Assembly: GCA_963854835.1 (NCBI GenBank)
Contig: OY978525.1
Location: 79,477,628-79,541,627 of the forward strand
DNA length: 64,000 nt
Direction of reading: 5' to 3'
DNA from: Megamerina dolium
Lineage: Eukaryota; Arthropoda; Insecta; Diptera; Megamerinidae
The stretch's first letter is position 1. Each line of letters begins with the position of its first letter. Shown piece by piece: positions 30,407 through 43,325 of the stretch. The notes beneath the pieces are model-generated. The model made no database searches. It saw nothing but the letters and a program-made list of their open reading frames with translations, and was not told where the DNA came from. A program made the position numbers and the translations under genes.

Positions 30407-32358
30407 CACACGTGTTCGAAATAATAAGAACAACCATACTGAGGAAGTGAATTGTTGCTTAAATTTTTTCCATTAGTATTTTATTTCCACTTTTTTGCTC
30501 AAATATTTATACACACTGTAAGGTTTTAAAAAAGTAAAAAATATATGTCCAGTGCACCCTGAATTTTGTGAACCGTTAATTTTGTTGTCTGGGGTCTTAA
30601 ATGACCTGTTCGAAAAAATAAGAACAAAACATAAACAAATTATAAGAAGATTTCTTATCGCAGTCAAATGCACAAATTGGGCTTTATATCTAATATGAAG
30701 TCGCTCCTCCTCGATCTTTGATCACTTCGGCACATCTGGAAGGCAGAGAAGATACAAGAGCGCGGCATCTAGAGAGGGGAATATTTTCCTAGGTATTGTT
30801 TGCTGCATTCCATAATTCTTCAGAATTTTTCGGCTTAGCGTCACTTACTCCTTTTTTCCTTAAATATTTATACACACTGTAAGGTTTTAAAAAAGTAAAA
30901 AAATATATGTCCAGTGCACCCTGAATTTAGAGAACCGTTAATTTTGTTGTCTGGGGTCGTAAATGACCTGTTCGAAAAAATAAGAACAAAAGATAAGAAC
31001 AAAATCAATTTCCCGTTATTGGCACAAATTTTCGAAACCTACTTTTTATAGTTTGTTTTTGAATTGTAATATTGAATTTAGAGTGTGAATTTTGACCGAT
31101 AAATAAGTGATTGTGCGGGTTTACATTTTAAAATGGGACGCAGCCGACATTGTTCTACTGAGGAGCGAAAAGTGATTAAAAAAAATGCTTTCAGAAGGAA
31201 AAACGTTTTTTTTTATAATAAAACTTCTTGGAGTTTCTAACGGGATGATAACCAATTCCAAAAATTGGTCACCAAAGGTTAAAACGAGAGAAAGAAGCAA
31301 AAAAACAATTGAGGGTCAAGATAGGCACATCAAAAGACTCGCTGGAAGGCGCCCAATTATAACTTCCCGACAAGTTAAAAGTGAATTAAATTTACTAATT
31401 GCAAATTCCACAATAAGGAAAAGACTGCTCGCCGTTAACCTGTAAGCGCACAGCCCAAGAAAAGAACCACTACTCAAACTAGTTCACTTAAAACGTAGGC
31501 TTGAATTTGGCAAAAAGTTCATAAATGAGCATATGACAGTTTGGCGTAATATTTTGTGGACGGATGAGACGAAGGTCGTGCAATTTGACTGCAGCAAAGA
31601 AAAACAATATGTTAGACGTCCTCCTAACCAACAATTCAACGCCAAACACACAGCGTGGTGTTGGACCTCTAGTAAGAATCACTCACAATATGGATACTAT
31701 TTACTATGTTAACAATATTTTGGAGGATGCAGCATTACTTTATGCGGAGGAGAATATGCCACTGCGATTGGTTTATCAACAGGATAACGACCCAAAGCAC
31801 ACCTCAAAAAGAGCAAAGGAGTGGTTTCGCAGCAAAAATATCAAGGTAATGGATTGGCCGGTACAGTCGCCGGACCTTAATCCAATCGAGCACCTCTGGG
31901 TGGATGTGAAAAAAGGAGTAAGTGACGCTAAGCCGAAAAATTCTGAAGAATTATGGAATGCAGCAAAAAATACCTAGGAAAATATTCCCCGCTGTAGATG
32001 TCGCGCTCTTGTATATTCTCTGCCTTCCAGATGTGCCGAAGTGATCAAAAATCGAGGAGGAGCGACTTCATATTAGATATAAAGCCCAATTTGTGCATTT
32101 GACTGCGATAAGAAATCTTATAATTTGTTTATGTTTTGTTCTTATTTTTTCGAACAGGTCTTTTACGACCCCAGACAACAAAATTTACGGTTCACAAAAT
32201 TCAGGGTGCACTGGACATATATTTTTTTACTTTTTTAAAACCTTACAGTGTGTATAAATATTTGAGGAAAAAAAGTGGAAATAAAATACTAATGGAAAAA
32301 ATTTAAGCCACAATTCACTTTCTCAGTATGGTTGTTCTTATTATTTCGAACACGTCTG
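30407..32358 (+). mobile_element. composite (fold-back) Tc1-like element
   Basis: TA dinucleotides flank it at 30405-30406 and 32359-32360. The right end is a Tc1 3' end of IR/DR type, with GTTCGAAATAATAAGAAC outermost and a second GTTCGAAAAAATAAGAAC about 200 bp inside. The left side is abnormal: 30407-30850 is an inverted copy of the last 440 bp of the element, including the 3' end of the transposase gene. It is joined to a proper left end that lacks its outer 85 bp or so (from 30851). The result has mirror-image ends longer than any normal TIR of this family. Confidence 0.85.
31133..31977 (+). pseudogene. Tc1-family transposase with frameshifts
   Basis: The start at 31133 reads MGRSRHCSTEERKVIKK, then a frame change in an A-run near 31175 leads to the frame 31185-31445 (LGVSNGMITNSK, GRRPIITSRQVKSELN). 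Another frame carries HLKRRLEFGKKF and ILWTDETKVV with the first Asp. The last frame, 31564-31977, contains GPLVRITHNMD, YQQDNDPKHTSKRAKEWF with the second Asp and WPVQSPDLNPIEHLW with the final Glu, giving D,D34E. Part of the middle domain is shortened. Confidence 0.85.
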
Positions 32359-32759
32359 TATATACCCTGCCAAAAATGGGACTTGTCCAGGATCAGGAAT
32401 ATCTGACTAATCGCACTTTCAATCTTTTTATATGGAATGAACTGTTCCCTTTTGTTCCAGCATGTCCTGTGATGAGATTAATTGTACCCTTTTATACACG
32501 AACGGGTATAAATGCAGAATCGCACGGTTAGAAATTGTTATTCAATGCATTATAATTCTCAAGTACATTTTCATTTCAATTATTTGACAATTTAATCATT
32601 TTTAATCTTCCCCGCTATTCGAACCAAAATAATTTATTTTCATTAATTGCAATATACCTCTCATGTAAAATAAAAAATTTTTTTTTGCCGTGATTCGAAC
32701 CATGGGTACAGAGAACAGATCAAACAATTTATTTTCATTCATTACTTTCAATACTATGT
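32359..32759. other. no gene seen
   Basis: AT-rich sequence with short frames only. It holds an ATTTTTAATCTTCCCCGC and a TTGCCGTGATTCGAACC segment; the latter resembles a tRNA T-arm end in sequence, but no tRNA fold surrounds it. Confidence 0.4.
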
Positions 32760-33970
32760 ATGTCTTCAAATTCAGTTTAGCGACCAACAGCATTTTAGTA
32801 TAAAATTGTTTGATAACCTGCCTTCGACCGGCGAAAAAAAAAAACGCTTATAGGCCCGACACTGGGTTCTCAATCAACAGCATTTTAGGATTTAATTATA
32901 CTATTTTATCCAATTTTTTCTTAATTCCTTTGTCTATGTCTACCACTATGATTGTACCTGTCTCACTACTCTTCCTCTATGCACTTATTTGCTGTAGCGA
33001 ATGTATGATCATAAGAAAATATATTTAAAATATATTCAAATTCTCTAAAATGTGTTTTATATACCATTGGAAAGGTAATCCTACGAATTTTAAAATAATA
33101 TAATTCTTGATAGGTTAACGGGGAATGTTTTGAAAAAAAAATCGCTTTTTGCAAAATTTGTATAAAAAATTTATATCTTTCTTCACAACATTTAAAAAGT
33201 TAAAAATTCATATGAAATATTATGTACCTGTAAAAAGTTATTAAAACTATCTGTATTTTGATACCTATATTCTAGAAAAACAGTGCGTGTCTATCGAGTA
33301 ATCTCGACTTTAATTTTGAACTTTTTCCTTGAGCCACACGCTATATGAGCTTCGCCGCCAAAAAATTTTTAGTTTGTTATAGCGACAAGAATAACCTGTA
33401 TTCGTCGGAATTTATTAATCTTGCTTTCTGCACATATGCCGTCTTTTTTGAGAGCTGGCCTTCGGCTGGACGCAAAAAGAATTACCCTTATAGGCCCGAC
33501 GCCAGCTTCGCATCCAACAGTGTTTTAGGATAAAAGTTATCAAATACTATCAAATACCGGGCGTAAAAACAAAATAAACCCTAAAGGACTGACGCCGATA
33601 TTTACATTTATAACTATAATTCTCCTTTGTCTCACTACATTTACCGCATACACTTAATTGCAATGGACAAAGTATGAAGATAAAAAAATATTAAAAATAC
33701 ATACAAATTAAAAAAAAAATATGTTTAATAAATCATTGGAAAGGTAATTGTTTAGCCTTTAATATGGTGCTAAATTTTCGATAGGTCAAATGGGCTTATT
33801 TTCGAAAAAAAAAAGTTTATGAACGAAAAATTTTCAAATTTTTTCTTTTGATCATAACTTTTAAAATGTAAAAAAGGTATAAAATGTTATATATATATAT
33901 ATTGACAAGGTATTAAAAAGACCTTTACCGTTATTGTAAAAGAAAATAGCGAATTTATTGAGTAATTTCG
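32760..33970 (+). repeat. unclassified TIR/minisatellite family, two tandem partial copies
   Basis: First copy about 32760-33390: GCCTTCGACCGGCG, GGCCCGACACTGGGTTC and CAACAGCATTTTAGG (the minisatellite unit in reverse), then CTTTGTCTA...GTCTCACTACTC, and the inner terminus GCGTGTCTATCGAGTAATCTC with CTTGAGCCACACG. Second copy about 33395-33970 starts again with minisatellite units (GGCCTTCGGCTGG, GGCCCGACGCCAGCTTCGC) and repeats the CTCCTTTGTCTCACTAC and GATCATAACTTTTAAAATG blocks. No coding potential. Confidence 0.6.
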
Positions 33971-34249
33971 GTCGGAAATAGAATTATTCCTTACCAACTA
34001 AGCTAAGGCAACAGTAAAGCATATTTACCCAACAGTCACGTTGTGATTAAGTAGACGGGTTACACATTCCAGACAGTGAATCGCACAGCTAGTGTGAGAA
34101 GCGCTCAGTTCCAATACATGAATTATCTTGAAATTTCCATTTTGTACCCTAGCTTCTCCCAAATGCGAGTTAGAGTAATCTAAGATTTGTATTTCTGATC
34201 GGCAATTCATAAAAATTGTAATTAGTGCCACCTGGGTCATTTTTATGTT
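33971..34249. other. unassigned spacer
   Basis: A 71-residue minus frame at 34025-34240 has Cys/His residues but no pattern I can place. It may be a remnant of the flanking BEL/Pao element. Confidence 0.3.
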
Positions 34250-36890
34250 ATATGTTGCTTATTGGTCTTTGTTGTTTCCGTTGTTGAAGAGTTGCAGAAC
34301 CGGTTTTGTTACCGATGAGCCGCTTCGTTGGTGATGCTCTTGTCTATTGCATGGTACATTTTGATGTCGATAATGTTGTTGTTGTTATTCCTGCTGTTGA
34401 GATACTGCTGCCGCATTGACAATCGAGGAAAACTAAGTTTTGGTATACGCTCAAGCTCTGCACATAAACTATTCCACGATGAATCCAACGATAAGGGTAA
34501 GCTTTCATCTCAGTCGAGCCTTTCCCTCCACAGCTGCTGGAGGAATATCTTTGCTTTGGAAATTATCGGGCCAATAAGACCAAGCGGATCGTAGAAGCGA
34601 GCAATCGTTGACAAAACCGAGCGTTTGCAATGCTTTGTTGACGCAATCGTTGGCGAAAACGCGAACAGCAAACGCTCAGATACAGGATTCCAAATAAGAC
34701 CAAGTGTCTCAGTGATGTCGCTTCTATCGTTGAACTTGAGCAGGGTTTCCGTATCCTCGGGTGGTATACTTTGAAGAAGAGCAAAGTTATTGGAACACTA
34801 CTTACACAATTTGAAACGGCCTTTAGCTAATAGATGAGTGACTTGATCCATAATGTCTTTTACTTCATCAACGGAACTACCATCTGTGATGAGATCGTCT
34901 ACGTAGAAATCACGCAGCAATATTTCAGAGCCGATAGGAAATGAGAGTCGTTCTTCAAACGGTAATTGATGCATTGATCGCACCGTCAGAAATGAAGCTG
35001 GATGTGTACCGTAGGTGACTGTTTCGAATCTGAAAATCTGAACTGGTTGCTGTGGCGTATCTCGCCACAGGATGCATTGCAAATAGCTGTCTGTCTGTCT
35101 TCGAAAATGCAGCAATATATTGAACAACTTGGGTTGTATGATAGGTCCTGTCATTAGCACATCATTTAGAGAGTATCCAGACGATGAAGCTGCTGAACAG
35201 TAGAATACGACCCGCAGTTTGGTGGTGGTGCTGTTTTCCTTCAACACGCAGTGATGAGGCAAAAAATATTTACAAATATGCTGATTGCCTGCTCTGACCA
35301 AAGACATGTGCTCTAAGCTGAACTATTCCTGAATAAATATAGCATACTGGACCTTTAGTTCTGGTTGACGGTCCAATTAGCGCTCTAGATTCAAGAAGCG
35401 ACGAGATGCCTTTTGATAGGAGTCACTTAAGTCAATGTTGGATTTGCGAGGTAGACGAATAGAATAATCGCCAGTCGGTAATCGAACGAAATTTGCCTTA
35501 AAGTGCGACTCGCAATCCAACTCCTCTTTTGTGTGTTTGACGATGTAGAGGTAGCAGCTCTCGAGCTCCCAAAAGCAACGAACCAGCTGATCAAGCTGGC
35601 CGTAGGTTTCATTTTCGACGGTAGACGTGGACAGTGCCGACAGAGCCGATATAGTTTCCGACCGAGAGTCGCCACCTGTAGCCACCCAGCCTAATCTGGT
35701 CTTCTGAAATAATGGCAGACCAGGCGCGAGCTGGATTTGTCCAACTCACAAAAGAAACTTGCCCCTATAAGCATATCGATCAGCTGAGATTTGTAAAAAT
35801 TCTGGTCAGCCAATCGAATATTCGAAGGAATATTCCACGATGCGATGCTCAGAGTAAAATTGGGTTGATTTTCACTTATGCTAGGAGTCACTAAAGTTGT
35901 GATGCAAGTTGAGTACTCGGAAGTTTGAAAGCGAAGATTGATGTCAACGGTGAAGCCATCAGCTTCGAACCTAGAATCACCAAGGCCAGTCACAGCGACA
36001 AACGACTTGGTTCTACGTAGCTGTAGCTGATGAGCAAGACGAGATGTGATGATGTACACCTGCGACCCGGAGTCGAGCAGTGCACGGCATGGTGTTTTAC
36101 ACCACATGAGCGACATTAACCAGCACTACATGCTTTGAGTTGGTGGCCTACTCGAAGGCAATTTAGATATAGCGCAATTTTAGTATGCTTGCCTATCTGA
36201 TAAATGTGCGTGTTTGCGGCAATGGAATGCTCAACATTTTCCAGTTTCTGACAGCGTTTTTCAAGAAATGTCGTAAATTCTTCGTATGAGGGTATGACGT
36301 CTAATGGAGCAGTCTCTTCCCACTTAGCCTGTGTTGCGGTATCCACCTTTTGGAGAAGAGTGTGTATACTTTGTCCGACAGTTCACATAACTTCACCACA
36401 GAAGAAGATTTCACCCTTTGAAGACCCAGAATCTCACTGATGTGTGCCTGGAAAATAAGACGTTTATTATTAAAACGTTTTTCGATTAGCTCTATAGCAG
36501 CAATATAATTTGATTCACTGATCTCCAACGAACGAATGGTATCCAAGGCCGCTCCCTTCAAGGATGATCGCAGATCAGGATCCTTACCAATTATATTTGA
36601 AAACATTGAACAGAAATCAGTATATTCTGTAAGTTGCCGCTAAATGTAGGCAACTTGAGCTCAGGCAACCGTGGTCGGCTTTGTATTATATTTTTTTGCC
36701 GTTCCATTGTCTGTTCATGTCACCAAGTTGAGCATGGTGGCATTTGCGAATGATGCTTGCTGATTTCATGCCATATGTGCGACCGTAGTGAAATGAGCAA
36801 ATCGAAGCTGATGCGAAGCTTGCCCCCATGTCATGAGCTGAGCCAAATGTCGTAAAAATTTGCTCAAGGGAACCTCGAAATGGATTACGC
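34250..36890 (-). mobile_element. BEL/Pao LTR retrotransposon relic (copy 1: gag, protease, RT)
   Basis: Minus-strand order: gag core (36301-36606, preceded by RLPELKLPTFSGN; contains DLRSSLKGAALDTIRSL and IELIEKRF). Next are a gag continuation (36116-36346), protease (35691-36116, CRALLDSGSQVYIITSRLA) and a linker (35377-35685, QLVRCFWELES, a BEL hallmark). RT follows (34798-35307: HHCVLKENSTTTKLRVVF, SLNDVLMTGPIIQP, polymerase box FYVDDLITDG), then post-RT sequence to about 34300 (RFYDPLGLIGPII in shifted frame). RNase H and integrase are missing. No LTRs found. The right side ends in a TA microsatellite. Frameshifts occur near 36320, 35690 and 34790. Confidence 0.85.
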
Positions 36891-36915
36891 TTTATATATA
36901 TATATATATATACAC

Positions 36916-37002
<87 letters not shown>

Positions 37003-37081
37003 CATATATACATATATATACATATATACATATATACATATATACATATATATATATATACATATATACATATATATATAC

Positions 37082-37112
<31 letters not shown>

Positions 37113-37120
37113 CACATATA
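36890..37120. repeat. (TA)n microsatellite, left part
   Basis: TA repeats interspersed with TATACATATA units. It continues at 38772-38997 on the other side of a Tc1 element, so the two parts were one array. Confidence 0.95.
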
Positions 37121-38771
37121 CAGTGGCTCCCAGCTTATTTCGTACAGTGACAGTTTAAAAATTGCTGCAGTCGTAATTCCTAATATAGCAAAAATTTGAA
37201 CAAAATATAAATGCCATTTTTGAAAGGAAGGTTTGTTTTTTATTTTCCAAAATTTACTTTTTCAAAATTTTAGTGTTTGACACTATAAAAAAATAAAATA
37301 AGAAAAAAATAGGAAAATTCATGTCACAGCTTATTTCGTACAGTCTCTTTAAGTTCAAACTAAAAACAAAGTAAGTTGATTTTAATATTTAGTATGACAT
37401 CCCTTAGCGTTAATGACAGCCTGGAGTCTACTTGGCATTGAATCCACCAATTTTTGAGTGATGTCTGGTGTGATTTTTTTCCATTCCTCCATCAGTACCT
37501 TCTTTAGGTCTTGCTTATTAGAAATCTTGTGTGTTCTTATTTTATTGTCCAAAATAGACTAAAGATTTTCAATCACATTCATGTCAGGTGACTGTGGTGG
37601 TGGAGACATCAAGTGTGAGCAGTTCAAATAAGCCAAGATTGCACAATCCCAGATTTATGTTTTGGGTCATTATCTTGGTAATACCGAAATTCTTCCCGCA
37701 AACCCAGTTTGTCTGCACTTTGAAGTAAATTGTTTTTCAGAATCTCGAGGTACTTCATTTTGTCCATTGTTCCCTCAATAAAAACCAATTCACCTACTCC
37801 GGCTGCTGACATACAGGCCCAAACCATCACGCTACCGCCACCATGCTTCACTGTGGGCTTAAGGTTCTCCTTGTTTAGCTCGGTATTAGCTTTACGCCAA
37901 ACATATGACATTCCGTCCGAGCCAAAAATATTAAACTTAGACTCATCCGCGAAAATAACGGTATTCCAGAACGCAGGAGTATTAATAATATGCTCTTTGG
38001 CGAAGTCAAGTCGGCGTTGTATATTCATTTTCGAAATGAATGGTTTCTTTCGGGCTACTCGACCATTCAAGTCATGATTGCGCAGCACACGTCGGACAGT
38101 TTCAGCACTGGATGATTTTCCTATTTCACGCTGAACCTCTGCAGCCAACTTCGGAGCGGATAACTTTGGATTTTTCTTAATTTTTCGTACAATATAACGC
38201 TCGTCTGATGCGTTGAAAATCTTATTAGGTGCTTCTCTGCCCTTGTTCTCCAACCGATTTTCGCGAACGAAGCGTTGAATGATGTATTGGACAGTTGAGG
38301 CACTTAAATTTGTCATTTCAGCAATTTTTTGCACACTCTGACCTTTCCTAAAATGGTTAATTACCAGTTTACGCTGTTCCATCGTTGTACGATGACCCAT
38401 AAAGCTAAATGTTTAATTTACAGCACTTTAACTATTTAAAATAATAATAATAAAAATTGTTATAATAGTTAAAAAGGTCCAAAAACTCATACAATTCAAA
38501 AAAACTTTGTAACTGCGCGGCAGAATGAAACTTACCTACATTGAAGTTTGTGTACGAAATAAGATGTGAGCTGAAAATCAGCTGATCAATAGTTTTTCTC
38601 TCTTGCATAACAAAAAGAAAAATTTTTGGGGTTCCCCGTTTTCTTATTAGGTTTACTAAACACATACACAGACATCTACATTCAAAACTTATCGATAAGT
38701 TTTTTAGTTTCGATGTTACAGCCATGTACATAAAAATATATACACTGTACGAAATAAGCTGTGAGCCACTG
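37121..38771 (-). mobile_element. Tc1-like transposon of IR/DR type, inserted in a TA microsatellite
   Basis: The ends are 29-bp inverted repeats, CAGTGGCTCCCAGCTTATTT continuing CGTACAGTG at 37121-37149 and the mirror at 38743-38771 with one mismatch. TA flanks both ends. Each end carries an inner copy of the core about 200 bp inside (CACAGCTTATTTCGTACAGT at 37325, TGTACGAAATAAGATGTGAG at 38549), the IR/DR arrangement in which the transposase binds two sites per end. Length is 1,651 bp. Confidence 0.95.
37398..38400 (-). pseudogene. Tc1-family transposase, nearly intact
   Basis: The first 258 codons (38400-37624) are open. Residues about 1-50 form the first helix-turn-helix (MEQRKLVINHFRKGQSVQKI), 55-110 the second DNA-binding part (ASDERYIVRKIKKNPKLSAP), and VIFADESKFNIFGSDG carries the first Asp. 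GGGSVMVWACMSAAGVGEL follows, and YYQDNDPKHKS carries the second Asp. After SWLI a stop and a frame change occur; the other frame continues with PPQSPDMNVIENL (final Glu) and, past one further stop, runs to a natural end near 37398 (INAKGCHTKY). Only about three lesions separate it from an intact gene, so it died recently. Confidence 0.9.
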
Positions 38772-38998
<227 letters not shown>

Positions 38999-39003
38999 GT
39001 TAT

Positions 39004-39718
39004 TTAATATCTTCCCTTACTTTCTCTAACCCGTTGTAAAGACCAATGAAATGAATAAAATCTGTGCTGATGGTGGGGTTTGTAAAAGTCACGACGAAAT
39101 CCAAGATCTAATTTTTCACCGATAAACTTAATTGACAAACCATTTTCAGCGTAGAATTGTGTTGTAGTTGGACGAATATCAACAGATTTAGGAGTGAGAG
39201 GAAGGACGAGCACATCCTTTCCATGGCAACGAGGAACGTTTTATTCGACAGTTGATCACGCACTTATAAGTGGAATACTTGATGTTATGTGGCAGAATCG
39301 CTAACGTTTGCCAATTGTGTTATCAGTCGTGGTCACGAGGAGCTATCGCTCGAAGAAACTACTTGCACTGAACGACGTTTATGGTAACACGGGCTACGAC
39401 ACTTACGAGCGTTGCGGCCATGTCTTTGCTGATACCAGCATTCTTCGCGCAATGGGTTTGTGGATGATACGTTTCGTGAAATTCGGTAATTCGGCTTTGT
39501 GAGCGTGCACGTGTTTTTGAAATGTCGCGGTTGTGTGAACGCGCACTTGTTGTAATACTATCAAGTCTTTTACCTACTTCGGCTACAGCCTCACGCTATT
39601 GCGCAACTTCAGTTGGCGACACTATGTTCACTTTGCTGATGTGGCTAGGAGCGATAGCGTCTAGTTAGCATAAGAAGTTTTTGTGAATTCGACGGCCGTT
39701 CCAGATAAAGCAGCAACA
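39004..39718 (-). pseudogene. CsRn1-like Ty3/gypsy gag-protease fragment
   Basis: The minus strand gives the end of Gag with the unusual knuckle CWYHQRHGRNARKCRSPC (a CxYHxxFGxxAxxCxxPC pattern). After stops and a frame change comes the protease end: VLPLTPKSVDIRPTTTQFYAE and GEKLDLGFRRDF, as in proteases of the CsRn1 group where the flap leads into LDLGLRR. Earlier Gag text includes RARSQSRITEFHETYH-like sequence. The active-site DTG is lost. Confidence 0.6.
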
Positions 39719-40065
39719 ACGGGTTGTGCAAGAGCTCAGTGGTTAGTGTGTTGGCCTTCTGATCTGTAGGTCGTGGTTCAATCCCCGGCTGATGCATAAC
39801 AAATTTAATATCGAAGAGATTTTACTTTCGAACGGTACCCACCTGTCGGCAAGCAATTGGCAATTCTTCCGACAGTAACAACTTGCCATGAAAAAGCTTT
39901 TAAAAGAACTGTGACCAAGCTCAGAAAAAGTGATGTCACAAGGGTTCTGCCGTTCGGAACCGGCTAAAATAAGTAGGTCCCTTCTAATACTAACCAAAAT
40001 TTAACACGCACATCAGTAATGGAATAGAAGCTCGGCCCATGAGCTCTTCGGGGCTTATAACACCA
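39719..40065 (+). mobile_element. tRNA-derived SINE
   Basis: Head AGAGCTCAGTGGTTAGTGTG with B box GTGGTTCAATCCC, family body and a decayed tail (GAGCTCTTCGGGGCTTATAA). The first ten head bases are altered and the TTT-rich tail is lost, so it is one of the older copies. Confidence 0.85.
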
Positions 40066-43055
40066 CGGGAAGTTACGATATCTGCTACTCTTACTTTCTA
40101 CTTGACTCCATGTTGTACTTTTGTAATTCTACCTACGACTTCCAACGACGGTAGATTTGGTGATGTTAGGCTTTTACCTTTCGCCATCGATTTATGATTG
40201 AGACTGGATTTTCCGTAATCTCAGGTTCGCCGGGGTTTAGGGTAGGTCCACCAATTAAAAAATGTCTAGGAGTTAACGGCTCCAAGTCAGTGGGGTCTTC
40301 TGATATGGGTGGCAGAGGGCGAAAATTCAGACAGACTTCAATTTTCGACATAAGGTTGGAGAATTCCTCGATAGTATACTTCATGCAATTAGCCGTTTTT
40401 TTGAAGTGTGCCTTAAAACTTTCTTCTGCTTCGCACAAACCGACCATATGAGGCGCACCAGCAGGTATAAAATTCCATTCAATATTTTGGTGAACGTATC
40501 GCGACGTAAGAGCATCTTTGGACTCGCGCAGGAAATTTTTAAACTCTTGCTTTAAGACTCACGAAGCTCCTGCAAAATTGGTACCAATATCGAAGTAGAG
40601 CTTTGCGGGACAGCCTCGTCTTGAGACAAACCGAGCGAAGGCGCTGGAAAGGTGGGCGTAGATAAATTTGTTGTCGGCTTAAGATGAATAGCTTTTGTAG
40701 CAAAACATACCCTTAGGTAATTAGACATGCTCTACACTTAAAGTTTTTGATATCGAAGAGCCCAGCGAAATCTACAACGGTGGAAAAAATGGACGAGAGA
40801 TGTTTAAACGTTCTGCAGTTGAAGCTGCCATCAATTGAGTTCTCTGTTGTTTTTCACTCGAGGAATCCAAAATTTAATTCTCAAAAGCCGTAAATTTAAT
40901 TAATAACTACTATGTAGTGCGAGAGTATGAGCAAATTGTATTAAGGGTCGTGAACAGTGGCAGTCATAGGGTAGAATTATAGGGTGACGCTCATCGTATA
41001 AGAAATTGGTCTATTGTGGCAGTCGTCATCCGACACTCATTAAGTTGTTATTACATACAAACGGATTTAGTGGAAGTATCGAACTCTTCGAGTCATTGAT
41101 TTCCTTGTTGGCAAGTTTTTGGTACTCGTTCGGAAAAGTTCCTTTTTGGGTTTTGAAAATTGTTGAAGAATTGCGTGTATTAAATTGGCTAGCAGTGTTG
41201 CACCGAGAGGTTCGTGGCGGGGTAGTGGGACGATTTTTATAGGAGTAACCATTTTTTTTGCCGAAATCAGATAAATTTTACCATGTACAATCATACGAAT
41301 ATACGTTACCACAGCATATGCTTTTTCAGAAGCATCGCAGAATGCATAAAACTGTATTTCACAATCGGGCGAGAATATTATTTTATTTCTAAAAACATTA
41401 ATCTCATTTGCGTGTAGGTAATTTTGAATAAAAGTATGCCATTGTTCTAGAAAGCTGCTGGGTATGTGATCATCCCAATCTATTTTTTCGAGCCACATTT
41501 TTGTAATAACCGACAAAATTCCACGTTTTGTAAATATTTCTTTATATTCAAGAGGTTGAGCGCTGAAATAGAAATATTTTCTTGCATTCCAACATATGCG
41601 TAGAGTCTTGGCATTGCTTGCACATTCGAATTTCAAAAAATCTTCGTGCAGTACTTCTTGAAGGTACATTTTTTAAATGTCTGCAATAAAAACGGATTTG
41701 GAATATCGCCATTTGAGGTTTAGTAGCGTCACCTCTAGTTTCAAAATTGGACCTGCATGCAAAAGATCGTTTAAAGAAGCACCATTAGAAGTGGGATTTG
41801 ACGCATTGAACCCGACGCGAACTTTTGTAGTAATCTTTTCCGGCCCTACTACCGCATGGTGAGGCAAATAATACGATAAATGCTTATTAAATATTGGTGG
41901 CGTGACCACTTCTATGTGCCCAAGACGCAAATATGCATTAATAGCTTTATCGTATTCAGATTTAAGTTGGGGGTTTTTTTAAAGAGAAGTTTTAGTTCTT
42001 GCGAATTGTTTCGACGCGATATATCTTGACGTTCCAATATTGAGCTCTTGGGGATAAGAAGCCTTGAAAGGCAGGGTTATTATATACCTTTCTTCATCGT
42101 TGCGTCGTGTGGTCTTAATACAATTTTCTTCACATATTTCATCTGCTTCCTGTTGTATACTTTTTTGTGAAACTTATTCCAATTCCCAAAACCGAGAGAG
42201 CTGTTCGCCTAATGACAATTCATTAAAATATTATATGAGAGAAATGTGATAGGTTTTGAATATTTGATGTAGTGGGTCCTGTAAGAATCCATCCAAACGG
42301 GTTTTTAGGGAATGAGAGTTTCAAAAATATTATGTTGTATTACTTCTCGAATTATCTTTGGGTAAATATCTCCGCCGATTAGCAAATCAACTTGATCGCT
42401 TTTGTAGAAACATTTATCGGCATTTAGGAATGTATTTATAAATGGAAGGATCGAGAAAACAATTGGGCACATTTCCGGTAAACATTTTCAAAACTAGTAT
42501 ATTGACTTGTTATTTGAAATTGGAGTCATGCGATGAGCATAAGCTGAGTGTGCAAATATTCGACATTTTTGCTGAAACGGATACGTATGCATTGATATTG
42601 CTAGTAGGGATTTTTAACCTTTTTTGAAACCCTTCTATTACAAAACTTCATTCAGAACCTTTATCTATCAGTGCACGCACAATAAATGTTGAGTTTTTAT
42701 GGCAAGTAGATATCATAGCGGTTCCTAACAGAATGCTTCTTGCACCTAATGCAAAACAGAATTGAATTTGAGTAGCGTGAGAAGTAGAGGGATGCATTTG
42801 TTGTGGTATTAGGCGAGTATGAACTTTGGGTTTTAATCTGAGTAGCGTGTGAAGTGGATGGGTGCATTTGTTGTATTGTTAGTGTGTTAGTGGATGTGTT
42901 GTGATTGATGAGCATTTGACGGACTTCTTGTTGGATTAGGGTTAAAACAATTCCCAGAGTTATAAGCAGGGTTGATGGTTTGGTCTTCACGATGTAAGAG
43001 CGAATTTAGGCGTTGTTGGCATCTAGCGCAATTATGTTGACTCTGACAGTCTCTC
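40066..43055 (-). mobile_element. BEL/Pao LTR retrotransposon relic (copy 2)
   Basis: Minus-strand order: knuckle region near 43050-42950 (NCARCQQRLNSLLHRED), protease relic near 42760-42640 (STFIVRALIDKGSE, with Lys where Ser is usual, DKGS for DSGS) and a linker with FWELE near 42185. RT start 41673-41930 (YYLPHHAVVGPEKITTKVRV, SLNDLLHAGPIL) comes next, then the post-RT/RNase H region 41067-41669 (IQFYAFCDASEKAYAVVTYI) and integrase pieces: a TNFAGAS motif near 40575 and 40166-40447 with GLCEAEESFKAHF, LTPRHFLIGGP and SIINRWR. The RT centre with its YVDD box is deleted between about 41690 and 41660. No LTRs identified. Confidence 0.85.
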
Positions 43056-43058
43056 AAG

Positions 43059-43325
43059 CCGTAGGTGCTGAGGAAGAGAGCAACATAAATTCGAACGGTC
43101 AACTCATGGAATTTGTGAAAAGTATGATGCAACAACAGCAGCAGCAATAGCGTAGGGCTATTCGAGAAGGTTCGTCTTGGTCAAGAATATGTTATGGGAG
43201 AATTCCAGAAAACAACAACTACAGACTTTAAGAACATCAGCTCGCTAACATCACTGATACCAGATTTCATGAAATTTCTGGTGCCATTAATGAAGAAGTC
43301 ACAGAGTTGGAAGAACACGTGGATG
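43059..43325 (+). pseudogene. fragment of the SAP-domain gypsy gag
   Basis: It aligns to about 22110-22425 of the young gypsy element: GCTGAGGAAGA, GGTCAACT.ATGGAA, ATGCAACAACAGCAGCAGCA and GAAATTTC.GG.GCCATTAATGAA. It is well diverged and has lost about 60 bases. It shows that the gypsy family has been in this genome far longer than the young copy. Confidence 0.8.

Noticed and set aside
32690..32710. GATTCGAACC motif as a tRNA gene end
   Set aside because: No acceptor stem, D arm or anticodon arm can be placed around it.
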